This document shows positions 1-7,994 of a stretch of DNA of 64,000 nt, piece by piece. How positions within the stretch are numbered: position 1 is the first letter of the stretch; every line of letters starts with the position of its first letter. The stretch is from NCBI RefSeq assembly GCF_900101595.1, contig NZ_FMYY01000010.1:1-64000 (forward strand), in the 5' to 3' direction. The notes under the pieces are model-generated. The model ran no database searches. It was not told where the DNA came from and worked only from the letters and a program-made list of their open reading frames with translations. Source of the stretch: Paenibacillus sp. cl123. GTDB taxonomy: Bacteria; Bacillota; Bacilli; Paenibacillales; NBRC-103111. Position numbers and translations under genes: made by a program.

Positions 1-1
1 T

Positions 2-163
2 TTTGACATGATGGACGATGGAGATCCAGAAGTGCCGCCGCAGTTTTCATGCGAAGCATGTGAGGGGGAAATGTACCCGGAATATTACAAGGGAGTTCAT
101 GGATACGAGTACCGGATTGAAGAGAGGATCGGCTCTAGAGAAGTAGAAGAAAGCACAAAGTAG
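2..163 (+). CDS. C-terminal part of a small Cys-containing hypothetical protein (5' end at window edge)
   Basis: An open frame enters at the window edge and stops at TAG 161-163. ATGs at 8 and 11 are possible starts, but the upstream ribosome site is outside the window, so it may be truncated. The readable part is about 53 residues, acidic, with a CEAC pair (possible half of a metal-binding knuckle) followed by an aromatic stretch EMYPEYYKGVHGYEYRI. I do not recognise the family. The stop codon lies inside a 17-bp tandem repeat, and the coding tail resembles the flank of a palindromic element seen again near 48.8 kb, so the end of this gene may have been reshaped by that element. Confidence 0.4.
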   Translation, partial: FDMMDDGDPEVPPQFSCEACEGEMYPEYYKGVHGYEYRIEERIGSREVEESTK

Positions 164-188
164 AAGAAAGCACAAAGTAGAAGAAAGG
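142..188. repeat. 17-bp tandem repeat (2.8 copies)
   Basis: The unit AGTAGAAGAAAGCACAA runs 142-158 and 159-175, with a partial third copy to 188. The unit is not a multiple of three and its TAG supplies the stop codon of the first reading frame. It leads straight into the palindromic element. Confidence 0.85.
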
Positions 189-325
189 GAATGGATATGG
201 GGTGGAAAAGCGATAGCGGCCGCCTTTAAAGTCGTGTTCATACCACTTCATACATTCAAAGAACACGACTTTAACAGCGGTTGGAGGCCCATATCCAATT
301 CCCTCCCCATGCTCGAAAGTATGGG
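184..325. repeat. Dispersed palindromic element, copy A (complete)
   Basis: Two nested inverted repeats are visible. The outer arms are TGGATATGGG (192-201) and CCCATATCCA (288-297). The inner arms are AAAGTCGTGTTC (228-239) and GAACACGACTTT (261-272), a perfect 12-bp match around a 21-nt loop. The same sequence, with substitutions, recurs at 48.82-48.99 kb, its left arm at about 12.42 kb and its right end at about 31.87 kb. No reading frame is conserved, so it is a structured repeat or RNA rather than a gene. Confidence 0.8.
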
Positions 326-337
326 TTCAGACAAGGA

Positions 338-359
338 CCTAGCCGCAGGCTAGGTTTTT
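338..359 (+). terminator. Rho-independent terminator
   Basis: Perfect 7-bp stem CCTAGCC (338-344), GCA loop, GGCTAGG (348-354), then TTTTT. It would stop transcription coming rightward through the first gene and the palindromic element. Confidence 0.85.
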
Positions 360-376
360 CTTAGTTATTTGGAGTT

Positions 377-720
377 TTGCCTTTGGAAGGCGGAGTAAAC
401 GTGGCGAATGTCCGCTTCATACTGTCGGTCCAAGTGGCATCCGAATGCGTCGTCCCGCTCATCATACGTTCATTGGCGGGTTTCGTGCCAGGGCAGAACG
501 AAAGTGCCGGAAAACGAAAAACCGCGAAAACTCGCAAAGGCAACAAATATCTCCGGCCGGCATTTATTGAAGTCGCCCCTCCGTATGCTGATATCCGACA
601 ATTACCTGAGAGCTCAGTATCGACGTATCGCCGTCCGAAAGGGCCGACACCGAGCAGACGTTGCTTTCGCTCACTCCATCATGGTCATTGGTCCTGATGT
701 CACCATTTCACCGGCGTAAA
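377..720 (+). pseudogene. Degraded C-terminal remnant of an IS110-family transposase
   Basis: Two overlapping frames together give the C-terminal part of an IS110/IS116/IS902 transposase. Frame 377 carries LAGFVPGQNESAGKRKTAK and then TRKGNKYLR, the conserved W-AG-PG-NESAGKR-GNKYLR block. Frame 408 then carries YLRAQYRRIAVRKG and the conserved AHSIMVI tail. The switch near 585-605 means at least one frameshift. The catalytic N-terminal DEDD half is absent. It lies between the first terminator and the convergent kinase gene and is an old, inactive insertion-sequence scar. Terminal repeats were not found. Confidence 0.8.
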
Positions 721-739
721 AGGGGGGAATTCCGTCATC

Positions 740-2479
740 TCAGCAGGGCAATATGATCTCAATTTTTGTGCCTTGCCACACTTTGGACTGCACATGGATT
801 TCGCCGCCATGTGCTTCCACGATGGTTTTGGCGATGCTCATTCCGAGTCCGGAGCCATCCGTCGATTCTTCAGTATTCGTTCCCCGGTAGTAGCGATTAA
901 ACAAATGATTCAGTGTTTCCTCGTCCATCCCTTTGCCATTATCAATTACTCGGATGTATGCCTTGTCGTTCATCATGCCGACAGAGACGGTGACGACCAC
1001 GCCCGGTGGGTTATGCTTTACGGCGTTAGACAGCAGGTTGTCCATCAGCCTCCGCAGCCAGGTCTCATCTGCCTTTGTCATTAGGGGACGCTCATTCCCA
1101 ATGTAGAGAAACTGATACCCGGACATTGTGACATCGTTGACGTACTTCAGTACGGAGCAGCGAACCAGCTCATCCAAATCCATCTTCCGAAGCTCCATGA
1201 TCGAATCTCCCTGCTTGAGCTGATGAATCATGGCAAAGTCGGAAATCAGCTCAAGCATATATTCCCCCTTTTCCCGAATCGTCGATCCCATGATTCGCAT
1301 CTCCTCATGACTCCATTGTTCAGGCAAGCTCTCCAGCATATACCCATAGCCTTGAATTGTGGCCAGGGGCGTGCGCAGATCGTGTGAAATTCCCGACATC
1401 CACTCCGCTTGCGCCTTCTCCAGCCTCTCGCGCTCCTTCTCGGTTTGCGCCAATTGATGGGCCATCTGATAGAAGGATTGAATCACTTCCTTATAGAGCC
1501 TGTAGCGGATTCGCATCATGCCGTTGCGGCGGAATACCTTGCGCATGTCCTTGGCGGTCAGTACTTGGTCGTACTGTCCCCGGCCCATACGTTCAAACCA
1601 GCCTGCGAACAGAATCAGCGGCTGACCGTAGCGGTAGCCATGCCAGATGGAGATCGGCAGCGCCAAGAGCAGGATCAGAACTGTAATCCAGACGAGTCCA
1701 CGTGTTGCCTTTTCCATTACAGGATGCTTCGGAGGGGCTCCCGCTGCATGGGGGGTATAGAGAATCCACGTCATGCCGCTCAGCTTGTCCCGATGGGTGA
1801 CAATATTCGTATCATAGTTGCTGGGCGATTGCTGGATGGCCAGGATATCCAGCTGTCGATACGCCTTCTGCACGTATGCTCTATCGCCGATGCCTTGTAC
1901 GATTTGGCTCTCGGGGTCGATCACCTGCAGATAGCTGCCGGTTTCGCGCAGCCGCCGGTCCAAGTGGGAAACCGCTTCGCTCCGCACGATTCCATGCTGC
2001 CCGTAGGCATCAAACCAGGCTACGAGCTGGTCAAGGTCAGGACTAGGATAGCCCAGCATATACAGAAGCGGGTCTTGGAAAGCAAAATTAAGCTGAGTGT
2101 GTACGGCATACGTTCCAAACGTCCGTGTCTCTTGGATATCGAGCAGTTGGGCGATGGAGTAGGAGGCCGGCAGCGTAGGATGGGGAGGTGTATTGACGGC
2201 GTAGATCACTTCGCCTTCGGCACTGACAACCTGCAGCCACATGCCTTTTTCCTCGATGAGCTTGTCCCATTCGGAGGTGATCTGAATCGTCCCGTCCTTG
2301 TAATGTGCTTCTTGAGCGATCTGTTGCAGGACGCCAACCGGAAAGTTCCGGCGTATCTCATTACTCGTCATGTTCTGGAAAAACAAGACGCAGGCAAGCA
2401 GAGTAATAGCCACCATAAGCAGGGCATAAAAAATCAATTGATACGTAAAGTGGAAGGCCATGCGCTGCTGGATCTTCAT
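740..2479 (-). CDS. Membrane sensor histidine kinase
   Basis: 579 residues. An N-terminal membrane segment (about 13-36), a large extracytoplasmic region (about 37-255) with no domain I can name, and a second membrane segment (about 258-282) precede a linker with heptad-like KERERLEKAQAEW. The HisKA phospho-acceptor is His366 in SGISHDLRTPL. The ATPase domain has the N box LMDNLLSNAVKHN, G1 VIDNGKGMD and G2 GSGLGMSIAK, so the catalytic set looks complete. The ATG overlaps the end of the upstream response regulator gene by 4 bp, so the two are translationally coupled. The signal sensed is unknown. Confidence 0.93.
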   Translation of the reverse strand: MKIQQRMAFHFTYQLIFYALLMVAITLLACVLFFQNMTSNEIRRNFPVGVLQQIAQEAHYKDGTIQITSEWDKLIEEKGMWLQVVSAEGEVIYAVNTPPHPTLPASYSIAQLLDIQETRTFGTYAVHTQLNFAFQDPLLYMLGYPSPDLDQLVAWFDAYGQHGIVRSEAVSHLDRRLRETGSYLQVIDPESQIVQGIGDRAYVQKAYRQLDILAIQQSPSNYDTNIVTHRDKLSGMTWILYTPHAAGAPPKHPVMEKATRGLVWITVLILLLALPISIWHGYRYGQPLILFAGWFERMGRGQYDQVLTAKDMRKVFRRNGMMRIRYRLYKEVIQSFYQMAHQLAQTEKERERLEKAQAEWMSGISHDLRTPLATIQGYGYMLESLPEQWSHEEMRIMGSTIREKGEYMLELISDFAMIHQLKQGDSIMELRKMDLDELVRCSVLKYVNDVTMSGYQFLYIGNERPLMTKADETWLRRLMDNLLSNAVKHNPPGVVVTVSVGMMNDKAYIRVIDNGKGMDEETLNHLFNRYYRGTNTEESTDGSGLGMSIAKTIVEAHGGEIHVQSKVWQGTKIEIILPC

Positions 2480-3222
2480 CGCTCCTGAGGCTCCTCCTTC
2501 ACCAGCTTGTAGCCAAGCCCGCGTACGGTAAGCAGCAGCTTCGGATTGCCGGGATCGATCTCAATCCGCTCCCGTATGCGACGGATATGCACCATTACCG
2601 TCGAATCATCGCCCTGTCCGTTGATCCCCCAAACCTTGTCGTAGAGCTGTGTTTTGGAAAATACGATGCCGGGAAACTTACAGAAGTGCAGCAGCAGCTG
2701 GAACACCTGCGCGGGGCAAGGAACTGGCTGTCCCTCCACGATTAGTTCGCCCTCCGCCTCGTTGACGGTGAAGCGGCCAAACCGGTAAATCCCCGGATCG
2801 GTCCGTTTCGCCGGATTGGCCGTTGAGGCTTCTGGCTCCAGCCGGCGTATGCGTGCCTGAATTCTTGCGGCCACCTCCAGAGGATTGAAGGGCTTCGTGA
2901 TATAATCGTCCCCGCCCATAGCGAAGCCTCGCAGGACATCGAGATCGGAAGCCTTGGCCGTCAGAAACAAAATATGCGGATTTCCGTATTTGCGGAGCTT
3001 GGAGCAGAGCTCCAGGCCGTTGCCGTCGGGGAGCATAATGTCGAGCAGGATGATATCGGGAGCTTCACGCTTCGCTAAATCGAGAGCTTCTGCACAGGTA
3101 GAAGCTGCGTGCAGCTGATGAAACCCTTCCCTGCGAAGCACCATTTGCAGCATCGTGACAATCGAAGGTTCGTCGTCGACGATTGCGATTTTAAAATCGG
3201 CTGGACTTGTCATTGTTTTCAC
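2476..3222 (-). CDS. OmpR/PhoB-family response regulator
   Basis: Receiver domain with acidic pocket DDE and phospho-acceptor Asp61 in ILLDIMLPDG, conserved Thr and Lys in FLTAKA and TKPF, followed by a winged-helix DNA-binding domain (about 150-245) ending in the typical TVRGLGYKL. The longest frame starts at GTG 3222; ATG 3213 has GGGTG 6 nt upstream and is an equally good start. It is the first gene of a two-gene operon with the kinase on its 3' side. ACCTWAA heptads at an 11-bp spacing lie just upstream (3246-3263) and are likely binding sites for this protein. Confidence 0.93.
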   Translation of the reverse strand: MKTMTSPADFKIAIVDDEPSIVTMLQMVLRREGFHQLHAASTCAEALDLAKREAPDIILLDIMLPDGNGLELCSKLRKYGNPHILFLTAKASDLDVLRGFAMGGDDYITKPFNPLEVAARIQARIRRLEPEASTANPAKRTDPGIYRFGRFTVNEAEGELIVEGQPVPCPAQVFQLLLHFCKFPGIVFSKTQLYDKVWGINGQGDDSTVMVHIRRIRERIEIDPGNPKLLLTVRGLGYKLVKEEPQER

Positions 3223-3245
3223 CCATTTACCATAGTAGCATAATC

Positions 3246-3309
3246 ACCTTAACGGAACCTAAACGGCGGGAGCGAAATTAAGCTGATGTTTGTCAATCCG
3301 TTTAGGTTC
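3246..3309. promoter_or_regulatory. Putative response-regulator operator: 11-bp spaced heptads and inverted copy
   Basis: ACCTTAA (3246-3252) and ACCTAAA (3257-3263) are direct repeats with an 11-bp period, the arrangement bound by OmpR/PhoB-type dimers. GAACCTAAACGG (3255-3266) recurs as a perfect 12-bp inverted copy, CCGTTTAGGTTC (3298-3309). They sit 24-87 bp upstream of the regulator start, which suggests autoregulation. Binding is inferred, not shown. Confidence 0.5.
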
Positions 3310-3696
3310 TGTTTCATTGGGGCTGGTAGGATAGGAGTGAGAAAACAATTCGAACATACAAAGGACTGGTTTATGAGAAGATCATCCCTAGTCACCGCCG
3401 TGGCTTCGTCGAACCAGCCAGCGGTCAATAGCAAGTCTACCGGGGTCAAGCTGCCTGTGGACAAACACGTTTCGGAGGTTATCGTTTTATTCTAATGGGG
3501 CGCTTTCCAGAATGTACGGGATGAACACTCCTGGACATGTTGAGCCGAGGTCATTGAGGATACCGGTAAGTGAATGCTGAACCAAGCTTGCAGCCTCCAT
3601 TAGGAGCTCAGCCCCAAAAAGGCCGGTTGGGGCCTGAAGCGGAAAACAGCAACAAAAGTATTACCATATAGCCAGGCCAATTGAGGAGGATAATAT
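3310..3696. other. Intergenic stretch, no recognisable gene
   Basis: A 69-codon frame (3286-3495) exists but has no family resemblance. A weak hairpin GCCCCAA (3611-3617)/TTGGGGC (3627-3633) without a T tract precedes the next gene. Nothing else is supported. Confidence 0.5.
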
Positions 3697-4008
3697 ATGA
3701 TTATAACCACTACATCAACTATTGAAGGTTCCCCGATAAGGCAGTATCTGGGCATTGCCACCGGTGAAGTCATTATAGGAGCCAACGTATTCAGAGACTT
3801 TAAGGCTTCGATTACCGACCTCGTAGGGGGGCGCTCGGGCGCTTACGAAGGCAAGCTTCAGGAAGCGAGAGATACGGCATTTGCTGAGATGACTCAGAAA
3901 GCTTCTGGGATGGGAGCTAATACGATTGTCGGAGTCGACATTGATTATGAAGTCATTCGCGATGGCATGCTGATGGTCGCCGTAAGCGGGACGGCTGTGA
4001 TCGTTTAA
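3697..4008 (+). CDS. YbjQ/UPF0145 family heavy-metal-binding-domain-like protein
   Basis: 103 residues, the usual length for the YbjQ (UPF0145) family, small cytosolic proteins that assemble as pentamers and whose function is not settled. Family signs are the N-terminal [20 protein letters not shown], the helix [16 protein letters not shown] and the C-terminal [13 protein letters not shown] with a final strand MVAVSGTAV. An excellent ribosome site GAGGAGG sits 8 nt before the ATG. It appears to be a single-gene unit. Confidence 0.92.
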   Translation: MIITTTSTIEGSPIRQYLGIATGEVIIGANVFRDFKASITDLVGGRSGAYEGKLQEARDTAFAEMTQKASGMGANTIVGVDIDYEVIRDGMLMVAVSGTAVIV

Positions 4009-4260
4009 CACCACGATGTTTGCCCAGTGTCTGGATGACACGTTGCTTGCCTTTGAGAACGTATGTTGAAGCGTTTGGTAATCGAGGATCATCGGCTCGT
4101 CTTTGAAGAGCAAGTGAGCGATTTTCTCGTTCATTAACCTTTTTTCAAAGTAGGAAAAGTTACTTCTGTGAAGGCTTGTTGCTTGACTTCATCCGCCGCA
4201 GCTAGCGTATAGGTGATACGATGGTCTGCTTCAGCGCATAACGATGCAAAGAGGTGTACA
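4009..4260 (-). pseudogene. Possible frameshifted minus-strand gene remnant
   Basis: Two minus-strand frames abut across an A6 run near 4139-4145. The first ends ITYTLAAADEVKQQAFTEV...TLKKG and the second begins at 4134 with MNEKIAHLLFKDEPMI. A one-base shift joins them into one plausible amphipathic polypeptide. I do not recognise the family, and it could be chance. Confidence 0.2.
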
Positions 4261-4263
4261 CCC

Positions 4264-4995
4264 GTGAAAAATGTTAAAAAATTGTCTGAGACTGAAAAGG
4301 AACTCATGGAGGTAATTAGCCATTCCACCTCCACTATGCCCCAAGCCCGACCTGGCTGGCCAGAGATCGTAACTGCACTGGGTCTCTATCTGATCGGCAT
4401 TGTTATGCTCGCTATTTGGATGACGCAAATCCCTGACGAGCAAGCCATCTTGCGAATTAACATCGGGGGTGTAGTCAATGGTCTCGTTGGCCTCGCCGCC
4501 TTGCTCGCAGCCTGTGCCCTGCGAGTTCGCAATCTGCGCGCTTTCGGTTTCCGGGCGACCGAACGGAAATGGCTGCTTGTGGGAGCCGCTCTCGGTGTTG
4601 TTGCGTTCGGCGGATGCTTCGTTATAGAGGGGGTGTATTTTCACTTCATCACCGAGCCGAACAACCAAGCGGACTTCCAGACGGCGGCGAGAGGTGGCGC
4701 GCTCTCACTCTTCGTTCTGATTATCACTGGCGCCATCCTCACGCCGCTCGGCGAGGAGTTTGTATTCCGTGGCGTTATTGCCAATGCGCTGAACCGTTAC
4801 GGAGCATGGGTCGGCGTGGTCGGCAGCGCTGCGATCTTCGGCGTCGTTCATGGATTCAACGTCATCCTGTTCGACGCATTCATGGTCGGCATCCTGACGG
4901 GCATACTGTTCCGTAAGACGGATTCGATCTGGCCCGGGGTCGTGGTGCATATTGTGTATAACGGCCTTAATCTTCTCTACTATTCTACGCTATAG
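4264..4995 (+). CDS. CPBP-family intramembrane glutamic protease
   Basis: 244 residues from GTG 4264, which has AGAGGTG 8 nt upstream; a longer frame opens at ATG 4213 without a good ribosome site. Several membrane segments are visible. The family motif EExxxR appears as GEEFVFRG (Glu164, Glu165, Arg168), followed by an F-x3-H type His in FGVVHGFN and an N-containing C-terminal helix VVHIVYNGLN. CPBP (Abi/CAAX-like) proteases cleave within the membrane; in Gram-positives some give self-immunity to bacteriocins. No bacteriocin gene is seen nearby, so the role is open. Confidence 0.9.
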   Translation: MKNVKKLSETEKELMEVISHSTSTMPQARPGWPEIVTALGLYLIGIVMLAIWMTQIPDEQAILRINIGGVVNGLVGLAALLAACALRVRNLRAFGFRATERKWLLVGAALGVVAFGGCFVIEGVYFHFITEPNNQADFQTAARGGALSLFVLIITGAILTPLGEEFVFRGVIANALNRYGAWVGVVGSAAIFGVVHGFNVILFDAFMVGILTGILFRKTDSIWPGVVVHIVYNGLNLLYYSTL

Positions 4996-5528
4996 ATCTA
5001 ATTTCATGAGACATGGCGGCAGAGACAAAAAACTCGATCAGCTGTGCGCGACCGTGGCTGTCTATGATCGTAGCGTTATAGCGTTGATGTAGTGCTCATC
5101 GCCAAAATTTTAAGCACAGCGCATCCGAATTGGCAGCTTAAAGTGCTCCAAGATAATGGTTGCCGAAAGCCATTTTTCCTGTTGCAACCAGATGACGTTT
5201 GTTCAGGGTCAAATTTGTACACCAATCACTATTATCCTGACGGCCATGACGGGCCGAACGTGTTGAAACTCGAGATGAACCCAATATGTTATGCCATAAA
5301 TAAAAAGGCGCTGCCGATTAGCTGGCAGCGCCATCGCCTTTGCGTGTATAGCTGCGCCTTGCGTTTTCATGCCCTAATTTATGAAATTTAATCATAGATG
5401 TGTCAGATGAGAGGATGCGGAGAATAGCAGTTTAGCTGGACTAAAAAAGCTCTCTATAAAACCAAATTGGTTGTTTATGATGTACTCATACTAAACTATA
5501 CCTCGAATTGAACAGGAGTTGTACGTAT
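4996..5528. other. Intergenic stretch with no supported gene
   Basis: A 99-codon frame at 5092-5391 has no family resemblance and no ribosome site. Its 3' part is overlapped by a strong hairpin at 5302-5332. The sequence becomes AT-rich towards the acetyltransferase gene. Confidence 0.5.
5302..5332 (-). terminator. Minus-oriented rho-independent terminator
   Basis: GGCGCTGCC (5307-5315) and GGCAGCGCC (5324-5332) form a perfect 9-bp stem. The AAAAA at 5302-5306 reads as TTTTT after the stem on the minus strand. No minus-strand gene ends to its right, so it may be a leftover of a lost gene. Confidence 0.65.
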
Positions 5529-5960
5529 ATGGAATTGCATGTATCTAATGAGACTAATGATCCCGCCAAGTCATATATCCTTACCAAAATGATTGAATAT
5601 AATTTTAGGCATTTCCCCGACGATTTGAAGGACAGGTTTCAAATCGTAAACCTGTATTTGAAAGATGCCAATGGGAATGTTTATGGTGGGCTAGTGGGTG
5701 AAATATGCTGGAATTGGTTAGAGGTACAGATTCTCTTTGTAGATGACGCCTATCGAAAGTTAGGATATGGGAAGAAACTTCTCTTGGAAGCGGAACAAAT
5801 TGCAAAAGATAAAAAATGTGATTTTATAAAGCTAGATACTTTGAGCTTCCAAGCGGTGGATTTTTACAAGGAACAAGGCTATGAAATTTTTGGTACGATA
5901 CAAAATGCTGGAAGTCACACTCATTATTATCTAAAAAAAGACATCCATGCATTACGATAA
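5529..5960 (+). CDS. GNAT-family N-acetyltransferase
   Basis: 143 residues from ATG 5529, with AGGAG 10 nt upstream; a TTG at 5508 opens the same frame. The acetyl-CoA-binding motif A is visible as ILFVDDAYRKLGYGKKLL (R/Q-x-x-G-x-G/A), followed by helix AEQIAKDKKCDFIKLDT and motif B QAVDFYKEQGYEIFG. Small GNAT enzymes of this kind acetylate amines, drugs or protein N-termini; the substrate cannot be read. The gene is clearly AT-richer than its neighbours, which hints at transfer. Confidence 0.9.
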   Translation: MELHVSNETNDPAKSYILTKMIEYNFRHFPDDLKDRFQIVNLYLKDANGNVYGGLVGEICWNWLEVQILFVDDAYRKLGYGKKLLLEAEQIAKDKKCDFIKLDTLSFQAVDFYKEQGYEIFGTIQNAGSHTHYYLKKDIHALR

Positions 5961-6009
5961 CATTCCTGTAGAGCTTAAGAAATAAGTATTGTGAAAAAAA
6001 GGAGCGCCT

Positions 6010-6650
6010 CGTTATGGGGGCCACTGAAAAAGTCCATAAAATGAAAAGGCACAGACGCTTAATATTTTGAGGGCGCCGTGCCTTTTTCTTGTATACTTTA
6101 AGTAATACATCGGAAGCGTGAGACCCTGTTTCAGCCTCAACTCTCATTTGCACTTAGTCCATACACAGCGCTATACGACCTCATCGTGCCGAAAGATAAT
6201 AGATTAATGAACTAGTCGACTTCTCCTTCGTCTACGACGAATTGAAAGTCAACTACTGTTTAGATAACGGCCGCAAAGCCATCGCCCCCTTGCGAATGTT
6301 TAAATATCTATTGCTGAAAGCGACCTTCGAGGTTTCGGACGTGGATCTGGTCGAGCGCTCCCGGTACGACATGTCTTTTAAATATTTCCTTCAAATGGGC
6401 CGGATGAAGCCGTTATCAACCCGAGTTCTTTGACGAAGTTCCGCAAGTTGCGGTTAAAAACCTGGACCTGCTGGATTTACTTATCGGCAAAACGGTTGAG
6501 CTAATTACTGCGCATGGCATTTTAAAGAGCAGCACGTCCATCATCGTGGACGTTACGCATACAAAAGCCCGTTATAACCAACAATCGCCAAGAGAGATTT
6601 TGCAGGATCGCTCCCGCAAATTGCGTAAAACTATCTACACCATAGACGGT
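6010..6650 (+). pseudogene. Truncated, frameshifted IS1182-family transposase remnant
   Basis: Reading across frames from about 6144 gives the N-terminal half of an IS1182-type DDE transposase: SPYTALYDLIVPKDN, then VDFSFVYDELKVNYCLDNG, RMFKYLLLKATFE, VERSRYDMSFKYFL, then in another frame INPSSLTKFRKLRLKN and VTHTKARYNQQSPRE. At least two frameshifts and an in-frame stop (LMN*) separate these pieces. The left end near 6014-6032 (GGGGGCCACTGAAAAAGTCC) looks like this family's terminus. The coding match ends exactly where the 52-bp repeat array begins, and the C-terminal catalytic half is missing. Confidence 0.85.
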
Positions 6651-6828
6651 TTGTGCGGAAAACCGCACAAAATGCCCCCGGCAGGCGGATGGAATATGGG
6701 TTTTGTGCGGAAAACCGCACAAAATGCCCCCGGCAGGCGGAGGGAATATGGGTTTTGTGCGGAAAACCGCACAAAATGCTACCGGGTGGAGGATGGAATA
6801 TGGGTTTTGTGCGGAAAACCGCACAAAA
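6650..6828. repeat. 52-bp tandem array 1 (four GTGCGGAAAACCGCAC cores)
   Basis: Core TTTTGTGCGGAAAACCGCAC plus AAAA occurs at 6650-6672 (one T short), 6701-6724, 6753-6776 and 6805-6828, exactly 52 bp apart. Each core is a 6-bp stem (GTGCGG/CCGCAC) with an AAAA loop. The 28-bp intervals are nearly identical to each other (TGCCCCCGGCAGGCGG..., GGAATATGGG), so this is not a CRISPR. Related arrays lie at 12.1 and 52.3 kb. Confidence 0.95.
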
Positions 6829-7027
6829 TGTTCCCACTGGCAGTCCAAATGAGGGAGTAGCGTGGGACAGCCATTGCAGGTCAGCGTTCATTGCGATCTT
6901 ACCGCTGATTGACGGCATGCGCCAATGGAATGTGCATGTTGATGCGAACGCTCGGTGAATGGAAGGGCGGCTGGCTTGAAACCTTTTAAGATCATGTTAC
7001 GTCTGCCTTATAGAGGAGTTGAGAAAC

Positions 7028-7975
7028 ATGAGCAAACAAAAAGGGTTGCTTATTTTCGTTTTGTTTTGCTTGGCGGCGTTAATGGTCTCTTGCAATCAAG
7101 GAAGCCGGCCCGGGGACAAGACGAAGGGTCAACCGTCCGAGCAGAAAACGACGGCAGTCAAGGCGATTGACAAGGGCTACGTCATCCAAAAGGAAGGAAA
7201 CAGCTGGCTGGTCACAGCCTATATGGAGAAGGACGGCGGTCCCTTTATCGAAGCTATCTCGTTTACGGTAAACGAGCAGACGGTGCTGCAGGATGACAGC
7301 GGTGAGCCTGTAAAACCTGAGAACGTGCCGGCTGGTACACAAGTAGAAGCATGGCACACGGGGACAGTAGCGGAGTCCTATCCTGCACAGGCGGTTGCGG
7401 CGAAAATGATCCTGAAGGCTCCATCCGAGAAAGCGCCGGAGGGAATGATAAGCCAAGCGGACGCTCTGAAGATTGCCCTGCAATCGCGTTCCGGGCAGAC
7501 AACCGGCGCTTTGGCCGTCAAAAGCGCCGCGCTTGATAAGGAGAAGGCATATTGGAGCGTTGTTCTTGTTTCGCACGAGGCCGTGGATCGGCCAGTCGAT
7601 ATCCGGATTGACGCCCGATCCGGTCAAGTCGTCCCGGCTCCTGTGGCGGAGAACGATGCTTTTCGTGTATTTTCCCCCGAACCCGGGACAGAAGCCGGCC
7701 CAGGGTTCAAGGTTGAAGGGGAGGCTCGCGTATTTGAAGCCGCTTTTAGCTGGACGCTGGAGGACGGACACCATATTTTGGCCGAAGGCCATGAGACGGC
7801 CAAGGAGGGCGCTCCCGGATGGGGCCGATTCAGCTTTGACGTCAGCTACGAAAAAGCTTCACAGCCCAACATGATGTTAATCCTGTTCGTTCACAGTGCC
7901 AAAGACGGAAGCGTTCAGAATCAGCTGATTATTCCGCTGAAAGCTCCGAAGGAGCGTATTCAGTACAAAAATTAA
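7028..7975 (+). CDS. Lipoprotein with DUF3221-like, PepSY-like and Gmad2-like domains
   Basis: 315 residues from ATG 7028 (GAGGAG 9 nt upstream). A signal peptide ends in the lipobox LMVSC, so the protein is tethered outside the membrane. The N-terminal third (about 45-125) resembles DUF3221/YobA: GYVIQKEGNSWLV and VPAGTQVEAWHTG. The middle (ISQADALKIAL..., DIRIDARSGQVV) looks PepSY-like. The C-terminal third (about 215-305), FRVFSPEPGTEAGPGFKVEG, resembles the Gmad2 immunoglobulin-like domain found in spore-germination and envelope proteins. Domain calls come from short motifs only; the function is unknown. Confidence 0.85.
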   Translation: MSKQKGLLIFVLFCLAALMVSCNQGSRPGDKTKGQPSEQKTTAVKAIDKGYVIQKEGNSWLVTAYMEKDGGPFIEAISFTVNEQTVLQDDSGEPVKPENVPAGTQVEAWHTGTVAESYPAQAVAAKMILKAPSEKAPEGMISQADALKIALQSRSGQTTGALAVKSAALDKEKAYWSVVLVSHEAVDRPVDIRIDARSGQVVPAPVAENDAFRVFSPEPGTEAGPGFKVEGEARVFEAAFSWTLEDGHHILAEGHETAKEGAPGWGRFSFDVSYEKASQPNMMLILFVHSAKDGSVQNQLIIPLKAPKERIQYKN

Positions 7976-7994
7976 TGGATCACGGCCTCGAAGT

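Noticed and set aside
3286..3495. Possible 69-residue protein
   Set aside because: Starts inside the regulatory inverted repeat and shows no family resemblance.
5092..5391. Possible 99-residue protein
   Set aside because: No ribosome site or recognisable motif, and it contains a terminator hairpin.
6650..6828. CRISPR array
   Set aside because: Regular palindromic repeats with 28-bp intervals look CRISPR-like, but the intervals are nearly identical to each other and there are no cas genes.
6522..6918. Overlapping reading frames of about 100 codons across the repeat array on both strands
   Set aside because: They arise from a 52-bp repeat read in cycling frames; no ribosome site or family match.
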